From Cafeteria roenbergensis (Eukaryota; Sar; Bigyra; Bicosoecida; Cafeteriaceae): a DNA stretch of 64,000 bases. The translations under genes and the position numbers were made by a program. The notes beneath the pieces were generated by a model. That model saw only the letters and a list, made by a program, of their open reading frames with translations. It did not search any database and was not told where the DNA came from. Positions 12,701 through 20,325 of the stretch are shown one piece after another (the first letter of the stretch is position 1; each line of letters opens with the position of its first letter). The stretch is from contig VLTN01000045.1 in NCBI GenBank assembly GCA_008330645.1, positions 124,001 through 188,000 on the forward strand, given 5' to 3'.

Positions 12701-13007
12701 CGGGCTCGGGGGGGGGCTTGCCAAAAATTCGTTCGATTGCGGTTGTAGCACTGTCGACGAGGCTGCTCGCCGGCTGCCAAGTCATTCCGGCGCGGCCGGG
12801 TACACGGGCTGCTACAGGCAGGCCGCTCTTCCGCTTGCGGCTGGAAGAGGTGCTTGGAGCTTCTCCGCGTGCCAAGGCGCTCGCCTGGACGTACGCAGTT
12901 GAAGCTGTCGTTTGCTGCGGCAAGCTCGCTCGATGCCGCCCTGCTGAGCACAGCCCCCGCTCGTAAATGGATGGCGCTTGCGGAGTGCGTTCATCGGGGG
13001 CATTCAT
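6798..13007 (-). CDS. CLU-like N-terminal domain plus long TPR array (kinesin light chain-type repeats)
   Basis: Single-exon frame of 2069 residues from ATG 13007 (context GCCATGA); a longer version would need a GTG start at 13055 and crowd the neighbouring promoter. Residues 1 to about 170 are disordered. Residues about 190-420 resemble the central domain of clustered-mitochondria (CLU/TIF31) proteins: VGSSDGGKT, a KLLHL helix, and the FDVELHALPDGSLLLLDAAR block. The C-terminal half is a tandem array of about 20 TPR units of about 42 residues with the recurring pattern MAQC..x..G...AL.LL..C..I....LG..HP, as in kinesin light chain and CLU C-termini. A role in protein or RNA scaffolding is inference. 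GC content and synonymous choice are clearly lower than in all neighbours, and there is no intron in 6.2 kb. Confidence 0.85.
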   Translation of the reverse strand: MNAPDERTPQAPSIYERGLCSAGRHRASLPQQTTASTAYVQASALARGEAPSTSSSRKRKSGLPVAARVPGRAGMTWQPASSLVDSATTAIERIFGKPPPEPAGETRPRQDAPAAAETEVRLPAVDSHAWKRADERQAMFERSAACDALRRVATAAAPLLARILALPEPQTSRQAWVDAVSEAIDHSSSAEGLRVVEKGLAGGLKLADSTTGKFFKVPIVPELFHGKDPMAGKSAKQELGMVAWLSQQKGLECLSSHSAVIVDETVGGEHGEPGTVVRVVCQPFHQVSDDSLRVGSSDGGKTMHSCAAAEEVAGKVAKLLHLSPSTRPAIKNVAHYYTRGAGKELLRCGYFHSQREVPDSKLGPASRALPFDVELHALPDGSLLLLDAARLCIPEAGKARTDHITAVVWMRCQDGKGRLRVVDLDVGTDVAEAGGTGTNALTWAGEALSKAVAPSPGSTDATADSETVAFPPALPAMESVQWRPDTKAFCGRTGVTLVESVCGSVRVLLARASDYWLHPHLTATFRPEAAEVLRRVEAARVSPDDAFKAKESKALEAATECLLGSENLGLARKSVMAATSALSSPGQADCVLRVRDSAKAALHSCGLGLRHSARVLSDLLGDRSHSGKGDSRVPTPSAELALLCTCFPSPGSPAASAIEALIRSAGDALDKEAENLSWPLACAAARAMAVKGGYLTSAQTARLGELLIDRGEAVLQVWASHQLTVRSRVKAPGQVFSLSPKEFGTCSTATAFREETLALAHASFKEGNKVGLISRIEQILPQLTARPQDLEQEHELRGVLAKLSLQNGPDPTVCGALHPVLRYAEFLAHCGHAEEALRQLQEAGLLAGTQTPKGSAAHPGPVGIRRGSPDCGAKAGCCWRCSEPRLPLVQAHCLSLQGKHELALSQVGRSKEMAALLPSLTKQQWAGIQVLEAEQLMALRRWGEATELLDKCKLGLEPVVGSKHPDCVDLVLLLAECKVHEGSLADAEGLLKECEDTLRESGGHDHPQLAQVAHLRRVAEGGNSSAESSVPTPDWFRLGRIHMKQGNFALALELLQRHCAAHNSTFARLCIAQCYAETNRSCAALEMFSSVSRSCTDPLELGTVLSLPAAVYTQLAQCYAKQGNRRAAKQAIERGNRALAARCSKCSSPTRQAACRTFSRQLCVLGEPSNAEDLAREWLGAATDPCSRLSATFAVAECLACKGQYQQALDQTHEASLLDDCHSASEVSSAQLAEWRMFSARCHRLQGDNALALDLLDKVESVCRKQGASWTAQASQVLTNKSRCQRQQGRYAEGLLSAKLAVDVLPRATRHANPAVAEALAEQAQCYIELAQYGNALHALGRCCSTLAVSFGPESIQVGRHLVRMAQCALALRDFDQAMHLLVRCERIQAWKLDTAHPRVASRLCAMAQCFRHQRKFDEALALLQKCLDVQEETLGCKHPSYARTLYAMAQCHLDKCDYSSAIRCLQQCREIEAQALGPNHPGYANTLRLQAQCKLAVALYEDAFNDLESCKRVYEETLGARHPLYAAALYTLAQYHRLKGETTKALELLCVCADIETSSLGPDHPGLANTKRMQAQCEMARGNFRIALGLLQECRRILEGTQGQAHCKHPSLPLTLANMALCHLELGEFTEAAQIPSSFKEAQEQLPGDQLLAMVGAWRIEAKCCMVRGRLKDAAKLLKACMAAQSPTTGEDNPDFSATLYMMAQCERLLGRYDQARHLLGKCAGIQMHRLGKEHPAFISTRKELALCLMAQGHLRAALRILLKCREAFSKTLGPGHFLVAGAMFRAAECQLCLGCVAIAERLLGECAKIEVATLGRSHPGLANTQRLQAVCRMAGGDFQGALKLLQANEEAYHEHLDNAHPMRASGLYLMAFCHLELESPEEAKRLLDETALIEGVTLGKDHPALANTLKGKAQCCLQLGQPREALEIIENCRAIFSAALGEDHPTYAAVLFTLARCHRMNGNRGEAEQCLVRCAGIEEQSLGPSHPALKLTELALKRLREEAARPSMPELDAVAGTFFKDLDLRKDRFASRLCVHLTSFTASLDITSQLRDVTRAREASTEAGVES

Positions 13008-13075
13008 GGCGGGAACACCCGCGGCTCTTCGGCTCGGGAGTGGCGCAGCCCGCACAGCCTGTGCAGCAGACGGCG

Positions 13076-13082
13076 GCTCTGC
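13076..13082. promoter_or_regulatory. GCTCTGC element in the TPR/NDUFA2 shared promoter
   Basis: Core of GGCTCTGCCGG (13075-13085). It ends 80 nt before the NDUFA2 start codon and lies 69 nt upstream of the TPR gene start, midway in a 154-bp head-to-head intergenic region. Confidence 0.45.
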
Positions 13083-13161
13083 CGGGCGTGCCGAATGGCC
13101 TCAGAGCAGCAGCGTCGGCACGAGCGCGGGCGCCACCAGGCTCGCTGCTGCTGCTGCCGCC

Positions 13162-13845
13162 ATGTCGTGGCGCGGGTACGTCAGCCGCAGCGTGCGCAAC
13201 GTGCGCTTCATCGTGGACAATGCCCAGATGGACAAGGGGGGGTCCTGCTTCGGCGTCAGGTGAGCGGGCGCCGCGAGGCGAGAGGCCGTGGGACGGTCCG
13301 CGAGCAGGCCCGACGGGCCCGGGGCTCTCCCACCCGCGCCGGCGCGCCTCCCCCTCCCCCCGCGAGCCGCAGGCAGTGGTACGAGTCGAACCTTGCGACC
13401 ATGGCCGAGGTGAACCCACATTTCACGTTCATGCTCCGGGGCTTCGACTTTGCCGAGCCCTCGCTGCTGATCTCCTTCAGTGAGCCCCAGTCGCTAGTTG
13501 TGCCGCGCTGGCGGGCGGCCTGCGCGCCCCCTTGCCGCCCGAGTGCTGCTGCGATCGCTCGCAGAGGCGCTCGGCGCAGAGCGCGGGGTTCGCGGTGTGC
13601 GCGGGGCAAGGCGCGCTTCGGCGAGCCTCACGCCTGCGCGTCCGGTCACGCCCGCCGCCCCGGGTGCGCCTCGCTTTGTGCGCCCTCCACCGCCCGCAGA
13701 CGACGGGACTGCCCGCATTGAGCCCCTTGCCCACAAGACGCCAACGGATATCGATGCCTACCTGCGGCAGGCGGTGGTGGACGCCGTCAAGAAGAACCGG
13801 GACGAGATTCGCGAGACTGCGACGCTGCCTCACATTGAGCGCTAA
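13162..13845 (+). CDS. NDUFA2: NADH:ubiquinone oxidoreductase B8-type subunit (L51/S25/CI-B8 fold)
   Basis: Three exons, 13162-13259, 13373-13479 and 13700-13845, with GTGAGC donors and GCAG acceptors, encode 116 residues. The N-terminus MSWRGYVSRSVRNVRFIV matches the MxWRGxLSxNLKELR start of plant and protist NDUFA2. It continues with GVRQWYESNLATMAEVNP (the R-x-F-x(6)-L-x(3)-NP region), then MLRGFDFAEPSLL, aligning with the LIREC..VEPQLW segment. NDUFA2 is a thioredoxin-like accessory subunit of the complex I matrix arm. The related mL43 and mS25 ribosomal proteins share the fold and are the alternative, but the N-terminal match favours NDUFA2. It is transcribed divergently from the TPR gene. 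Confidence 0.8.
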
Positions 13846-14214
13846 TTTGCGGCGTTGCCGTGCTTCCCCGTGCTTGCTTGGCGGGCAGCTTGCGTGCGTG
13901 GGGTGTGGTGGCGTGCTCCCGTGAATCGATTGCGGCTGTCGGCAGGCGGGGCGCGCGCCAGGGTTGCGCCACGCACAGCGCGAGCTTCCACCCACCCGCT
14001 CTCAATCGTCTGCGCCCCCGCGATCACCACGCAAGACGCAAGGGCAGCCGAACAGCCTGTGCCCGGACCACGCGCATGCCGGGGGCAAAGCACGAAGCCG
14101 GGACGGGCTCGGGCGCAATTCGGCGCGAGCCGGCGCGACACTGAGCATCAGCGCCTGGGCGGCGGATGCGAGGGCGCGGCGCGCAGCGGCCCTCTGGGTC
14201 AAGCGGCCCTGCGA
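13846..14214. other. convergent 3' intergenic region
   Basis: 369 bp between the stops of NDUFA2 (+) and PXMP4 (-). No gene, RNA or repeat is recognised. Confidence 0.5.
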
Positions 14215-15000
14215 TCACGGCCGCGCTGTGCCCGCAAGCACGCGGAAAGCGTCGGCCAGCGCCGCCCTGCCGCCGTTCCGCCAGGCCCACGCCATGGTGA
14301 AAGCCGCCACGGCGCACCACATCGGGGACGGCAAGAAGTCCGCCGACGTTGCGGCCGGCTCGTCAAAGTGGTAGAGGCCTTCCATGGAGCGGCGCATAGA
14401 CCCCTGCAGCAGGTCGGGGCGGAACTCGAACAGCACCATCACGGCGGCCCAGGCCGCAGCAGCCAGATACGGGTACGCGGCCGGGAAGGTCGGGGAGACA
14501 GAGGCCGGCAGCGCCTTCTCCGCGACCAGGCGGCCGAGGGACACAACGACCCTGGCCATCACGTACAAGAGAATCTGGTAGTTGATGTGCGAGAAGCGAG
14601 ACCACACGAGCGCGGACGCCACCGCTGCAGCCGCTGCCGCCTGCAGCGGGTGCGACGGCCGCGCGGAGAACACCCCGCCGGAGGGCTTCCCCGCCGCCTC
14701 GACAGCCGGAAGGCCCGCTGCGTCCCATGCCACCCTCGCCAGGTACACCAGCAGCTTGTATGCAGTGGCGAAATACGCAAGGTTGCGCGAGTGCACCCAG
14801 GTGTCGCCTGCGACCGCCACAAGGTTGGCAGTGAGGCCACGGCGCAGCTTGAAGAGCACCGCGATGACGCTCGCGTGCGGAAGGCGCACCCGGGTGCCGA
14901 ACACCGCGCCCTGGCGCAAGGTGCGGCCGAGGACTCTGGCAAGCCGAACTCCATGCTGCCCCACCTGCGAGGTCGCTGCCTTGCTAAAGATGGCTCCCAT
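14215..15000 (-). CDS. PXMP4: peroxisomal membrane protein 4 (PMP24) homologue
   Basis: Uninterrupted frame of 261 residues from ATG 15000 (MGAIFSKAATSQV). Key family stretches are present in order: R.PHASVIAVLF, the HSRNLAYFATAYK block (human HSRNLACFVFTYK), INYQILLYVMARV (human INSQINMYLLSRV), LGRLVAEK, and an AAWAAVMVLFEF hydrophobic segment followed by SM..LY. The family belongs to the Tim17/22/23-like integral membrane proteins, mostly of peroxisomes. The human protein has 212 residues; this one carries a longer loop near residues 110-135 and a short C-terminal tail. The frame stays open upstream, but the composition before Met15000 looks non-coding. Confidence 0.88.
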   Translation of the reverse strand: MGAIFSKAATSQVGQHGVRLARVLGRTLRQGAVFGTRVRLPHASVIAVLFKLRRGLTANLVAVAGDTWVHSRNLAYFATAYKLLVYLARVAWDAAGLPAVEAAGKPSGGVFSARPSHPLQAAAAAAVASALVWSRFSHINYQILLYVMARVVVSLGRLVAEKALPASVSPTFPAAYPYLAAAAWAAVMVLFEFRPDLLQGSMRRSMEGLYHFDEPAATSADFLPSPMWCAVAAFTMAWAWRNGGRAALADAFRVLAGTARP

Positions 15001-15132
15001 CCATCCACGCCTGCCCGCTTGCCGGGCGCGCTCGACGAAGAACCCTCCCCCTTGCTCGTCGACGGCGAGGCGCTTGCTGCCGAGTGGCAGTGTCGCGCCG
15101 TCGCCATGGCACCGGCCGCCCAGCAGGGCGCG

Positions 15133-15139
15133 GCTCTGC
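15133..15139. promoter_or_regulatory. GCTCTGC element upstream of the RPAP2-like gene
   Basis: Ends 73 nt before the RPAP2-like start codon, within the 211-bp head-to-head region shared with PXMP4 (133 nt from that start). Confidence 0.4.
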
Positions 15140-15211
15140 CGCGGGAGTGTGCTCCTCGCAGAAGCCTTCGCAGGGCCGGCCCGCACTCGGCGCTCGGGCG
15201 AGCCGTCCGGC

Positions 15212-18200
15212 ATGTCCTCCCGCCGGCGCGAGTCGGTGCCCCTCGAGGCGCAGCGCCGCCTTGTTGCCACGTGCTCGCTGCCGGAACTGCAGAAGCTGCT
15301 TTTCATTCTGACCGTGAGCCGCATGTCGTGGGCTTCCCGCGGCCGAGGCTGCCGCAGCTGCAGTCCGGGCGGGCGTGGGTCCCTGTCGCAACAGGCTGGC
15401 CTCTCGCGGCGGGTGGTGGCGGCGGGCCTTGCGCACCGGCCGCTCCGCTGGCCATTCCGCTTGTTGCTCTGCGCCGCGTGTCCAACATCCGCAGCCGGCC
15501 CAGCTGGGCGCAGTCGTTGTGGAGCGCGCGGCAGGCGCGGGGCTTTGCGGCTACCCGGCCTGCCGGCGGCCCACGGCGCTGACGGTGCATGGCGAGTCGG
15601 TGCTGATGGGCAAGCGGCGGCCAGGCCCGGCGGGGCTGCTCGGCACGCCGTCGGCGTACTGCTCCGAGTTCTGCCGCCGCGCGTGCCGCTTCCTCGCGGG
15701 TCAGATGTCCGAGGCCGGCGCTGCAATGCGCAAGTACGAGGTGCTGGCGGCGCGGGGCGGCGCCGTCGGCCCGGGGCTCGCGCTGCCGACGGGCTCCCAG
15801 CTGGCCACGGAGCCGCTCTGTCTCTACGAGTCAGTCTGCGGCGCGGAGGCGGTGCCAGAGTGGTCCCAGGCGTACAGGGGAGAGGGCCCTGCCAAGGGCA
15901 CCCACTCTGCCGGCAGAGACGGGCGTGTTCCCGCCGAGGCGGCGGCGGCCCACCGCCCAGCTACCGCTGCCGATGCCGCTGCGCTCGCGGCCCCTGTGCC
16001 CGCCGGCCTGCTCAGCGCGTCGGGGCCCATCGTCGAACGGGGCGGGCTGGCTCCTGACGGCGTCGGCTCTGCCGGTGGCACTTCCCACGGAGTCCGTGGG
16101 AGGGATTCCTACAGGCCTGCGGTGCCGGGGGAGCCAGGCACGCAAGTGCACTTGCCCGCTGGCAGAGCTCGCGCCCAGCCGGCCGCCGCGACGCCGTCTG
16201 CTCCTGCGAAAGCAGTGGCAGCGGCAGCGGCAGCGGGTGCCAGCGGCACCGGCGTCGCCGAGGCTGCCGGGTCGCCCGCCAGGCCCGATGACGGCTGTGC
16301 AGCGCTGCGCGAGGCAGGTATGGACCCTTCCCAGCTGGTGTCACTCAGTGCGGCGGTCAGTGGGGCGCCGGAGGGCGCAGCGGGGCAGCGCGCGACCGCG
16401 GCCGGCCTCGCCGCGCGCCTCCAGCGGCTGCAAGCGGCCCGGGAGGGCAGGCTTGCCGCTGCTGCGAGAAAGGCCGCGTCGCGGGGCAGCCGACAAGGGC
16501 GAGGGGCCGGTGCCAGGCAGCCGGCCCGTGAGGGTCGCACCGGCCGGGCGCCCAGCACGGCACCTTCCGACGCCGGTGCGCCAGGGTGCGCTGGGCGCGA
16601 CCGAGCGCCGACGGGCGCCGCCGCCGTCGCCACCGACGCAGCCGCCGCTGCCGCTGCTGCCGCTGCTACCGCTGCTACCGCTGCCGCTGCTGCTGACGTT
16701 GATGCTGCTGGTGCTGCTCCCGGGGCCGGCGGGAGCGGTGGGGCATGCGATGCTTCTGGCCCCGCCGGCGCTGGCTCTGGTTCATCTGGCGCGGGCTCGG
16801 ACCTGCCTGTGTCTGAGGCGGACGCAACCGCCGCCCTCATCCAGGCCGTCGCTGAGCGCGCCCAGCAGCGCGAGGCCTGGCTCCGTACCAGGGCCGAGGA
16901 GGCGCTGGACGGCCAGCTGAATCATGCGATCATCCGCGGCACGCCGGGTCTCATGGCCGCTGTTGACGCGCTGCGCGCTGAGCGGGAGGCTGCGGCAGCA
17001 GCTGGGGCAGCCACAGGCGCCGGGGCACCAACGGGCCCAACGGCTGCTCCAGCCTCGCAAGGCGCATTGCCGCGCTCAGCGTTCGGCTCCGTCAGCAGCG
17101 TGGACGCGATCCCGCTTGCGACCACCACTCTCACAGCCGACATGTTCCGCCCAGCCGACGCAAGCACGCCTGCCGGCACGAGCCCGCGGGGCGCGCAGTC
17201 GGGGGGAGGCCCCGCCAGGCCCGGCAGGCTGCCCGTGCTCCGGGCCTCCAAGGCGGAGCTTGAGGCACTGAGGGCCAGTCGCAGGCGCCAGCGGGCGGAG
17301 GGCAGAGCCGCTGCTCAGCGAACAGGGGGGGCGGCGGTTTCAGCTGCGGTTCCGGCGGCGGTTTCGGCGAAGGCGAAGGCTTCTGCAGCAGCAGCCTCCG
17401 CAGGCGCGGGGGCCAGCCCCGCAGCCGCGACGACGGCGCCGGCCACGGCTGCGGCTTCGACCAGCAAGGTTGAACTGCCCCCCCGTCTCGAGGCGCACCC
17501 TGGGCTTGCAGCGCAGAGTGAGAGCAAGACGGCCTCGCCCAGGCCGGCCGGTGATCCGCGCCCGACCAGCCCGCCCGCCGCGCAGCCCAAGCCTTGCGCC
17601 GCGTCCACCGGTGCCTTGGAGAGGTCGGCGATCGCTGACACGGAGGAGCCAGCTCTGCAGGCAGAGCCCGTGTTTCCCGCCTCGGCCCGGGCTGCAGCTG
17701 CTGCCGACGACGCTGCTTGCGCCGATGCGCAGACGGTCGAGGGGCAGCCTGCCTCGCCCGGCCTAGGCGGTGCCGGGCCAGATGCTGCCGTCCAGCCAGC
17801 TTCCGCCGCCGCTGCAGGGGCCGCTGCGTCGTCAGATCACTGGTCGTTCAGCGACGAGGAGGACGAGGAGGATGACGCGCCGGGCGCCGGATCGCTTGGC
17901 GACTTGATGGGCATTTGGCTCGACGAGCCGGTGACGTCGACCGAGCCGCGGGGAGACAGCGCCGTGCCTGCCAAGCCAGCACACGCAGCGGCGCCGCAAC
18001 CGGCTCGGGACGGCCCAAGGCCGGCCTCGTCCGGCGCCATGTCGGGGGCAGGGGGGCCGGTCGCGAGACCTTCTACCGGCATCGTTGGCCCGCGGGCGAC
18101 GAGGCGGTCCGTGGGCACGGGGCCGGCGTCGCGCTTCGCTGCGGCGGCGGGCGCTGGCGGTGATGCGGAGGCCGCGCGACCGGCAGAGCTGTCTGGCCCG

Positions 18201-19643
18201 CTTCTGGGGGGTATCGTTGCGGCCCTTCCGGGCTCCGCCCGGCCGGAGGAAGTGATGGCGGCGGTGCGTGAAGCCAACGCCATGCTGGCAGCGGGGGAGG
18301 AGGGGGAGGAGGAGGAGGAGGGGGAGGGGGAGGAGGGCGAGGCCGGGGACGTTGCCGAGCGAGGCGAAGGCAGCCCGGCCGGAGCCGAGGCCGAAGCCAA
18401 GGACGCCGGAGAGGCGCTCGGCGAGGCGGGGTCACGAGCGCCGGCAGCGGCGGGCGCGGGGGACGATGCTGGCGTCGCCGCCAGTGCCGCGACCGAGCTC
18501 TTGGCCGAGCGTGGCGAGGCGGAAACCGAAGCGGCGGTCGCGGCTGCCGCCCGCGGCAAGGAGTCCACCGCCCGCGGGGCTGATGGAAAGGCGACGGAGC
18601 GCGCGCCGGCTCGTCCGGCGCCGCGGGCTGCAGGATCGGCCGCCGCCTCTCTGGCCGCGGGCAAGCCTCCGCGGCCAGCAACTGCCGCCGTCGCGTTGCA
18701 GCCCAAGGCGGCTGCAGCGCCACCGCCCGGAAGCGGCGCGCCCCGGTCGCGCGGGCCTCTCATCGAGCCGCCAGAGGTTCGCGCCGAGTGGCAGGGCGTT
18801 TTCCAGCGCGCCCTGGCGGCTGCCACTGCGCTCGCGACTTGCGAAACGCTGTGGCTGGTCGAAGCGGCGGCCGAGGGCGAGGCTGCCGCAAAGGCCGGCG
18901 AGATGGTGGTGGCCGCCCTGGAGAGGAGGGCCAAGGCCGCCACGGCCGCGCCCGTCCCGGGCAAGCCGGCGGAGGCAGCGGCAGGGGGCGAAGGCGCTGC
19001 CGCCAGGCCGGCATCCGCGTTGCGCATCTTGCCCCGGCACGGCAGCCCCGCAGACGCTGCTGCGATGGCGACCGAGGTGCGGCGCCACCTCCGCCTGCTT
19101 GCCCGTGACGCGAAGCTGCCTTCTGCCGTGGGCCCAGCCGTGGACGGGGCGCTAGCACGGCTTTGCTGCACGTTTGATGTGACGCGCGCGCCGGTGACGG
19201 CCGCGCATGGCGCGGGATCCGCGCTGCGGCTGACCACGCCGCAGTGGCGCGCCTTTGCGGTTTGCGTGGGGTGGGTGTGCCGCGGGCTCGCGGGCGCGGG
19301 GGCAGGCCCGGCAGCTTACGCGGCAGGGCCGGTGCCGGCGCTCTCTCCGGACGAGCGCGCCGCGTGGGGAGCGGCCATCGAGGCGCAGGGCCTGACCGCC
19401 GACGAGTTTCGGCACGTGTGCGAGGTGCTTCGCGGCGGGGTGGTGCGGCCGCGCGAGGGCGCCGCGGCGGTCAGCGCGCCAGCCATGGCGGCCGAGGGCG
19501 ACTGGGCGGCCAAGGCCGCGGCGGAACGGGTTCGCGCCGCGCGCGCCGGCGAGCTCTCGGACGCAGAGCGCGAGCGCGTTGCCGAGGTCCGCATGCAGCA
19601 GGCGCTTGCAGCTCGCGTGATGTCCCCCGCGCGGAGGCGCTGA
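15212..19643 (+). CDS. RPAP2: RPAP2/Rtr1-type RNA polymerase II CTD phosphatase, greatly extended
   Basis: Exon 1 is 15212-15313, the intron 15314-15494 (GTGAGC to GCAG, 181 nt) and exon 2 15495-19643; phase 0 joins ELQKLLFILT to PAQLGAVVVERAAG, giving 1416 residues. The Rtr1/RPAP2 zinc site is clear: LCGYPACRRP followed by YCSEFCRRACRFLAGQ, matching the family pattern of paired CxxxxC and CxxxC. Family members dephosphorylate the RNA polymerase II CTD and help import the polymerase. Human RPAP2 has about 612 residues; here residues about 200-1130 are Ala/Gly/Pro/Ser/Glu-rich disorder, followed by a helical C-terminal region from about residue 1130. Long homopolymeric Ala and Glu runs are present. 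Confidence 0.85.
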
Positions 19644-20325
19644 ACTCAGCCACGTCCAAACTGAGCAACGCGCCGTGCACGCGAAGCCATCGGCAAAGGG
19701 ACGCTCGCGGCTCGCTCGCGCGCCGGCCTCTCTCCCCCGATCTACCTCGCAAGGCTGCCCGCCGCGCCCCATGGGCCCAGGACCGGGCGGACCTAGCGCT
19801 GACGAGAGTGGCTAGATGTTGGCGACGGGCCGGGTCCAGCAGATCGAGAGGGTTCAAGTGCGGACACTGACTCTGCGCGGTTTGGCTTGCGAGGTTCCTC
19901 GCCCCCCCCCGACTCCCCGGACGCGAATGCATCGCCGCCGCGGCGGCCCCACCCGAGAGAACAAGGCAAATAAAGCCAAGGGCCAGGGTAGAAGCGCGGA
20001 GCGGGCCCCGTCCGCGCGCAGGAGGGCCGCAGTTGCGGCTCGGCGGTCGAAGTCGCCCCGAGCTGTTGCCGGGCGTTGCATTTGCTTGTGGCCAGTTGGG
20101 GCTTGTGGCGTGCGCCCCGACGCCCGCCCCGCCCCCTCCCCCGCCCACACAGCCCGCCCACACACCGCATGATCCTGCCAGGCCGGGCAGACGTCCACGG
20201 CAGCGCCCTGCGGGCGCGCCAGGGGGCAGAGCGCAGAGCGGTAACGTCGGCAGCAGGGCACGGCGAGCGCGCCGAGCCTGCACTCTTGGCTCTCGAAGCA
20301 CCCTAGGGACCTCCTTTTCCCCGGT
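19644..20325. other. intergenic, 682 bp
   Basis: Lies between the RPAP2-like stop and the P-type ATPase start, both on the + strand. Open frames across it on both strands lack homology or coding-like make-up. No tRNA fold was convincing. It carries two abutting GCAGAGC copies near the ATPase. Confidence 0.5.
20226..20239. promoter_or_regulatory. tandem GCAGAGC element upstream of the P-type ATPase
   Basis: Two abutting copies (20226-20232 and 20233-20239). The nearer one ends 87 nt before the start codon. Confidence 0.4.

Noticed and set aside
13008-13055. Longer start for the TPR gene
   Set aside because: It would require a GTG start and intrude into the short shared promoter; ATG 13007 has a good context.
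19644-20325. Possible tRNA near a GGTTCAAG box at about 19849
   Set aside because: No matching A box, acceptor stem or anticodon arm could be drawn around it.
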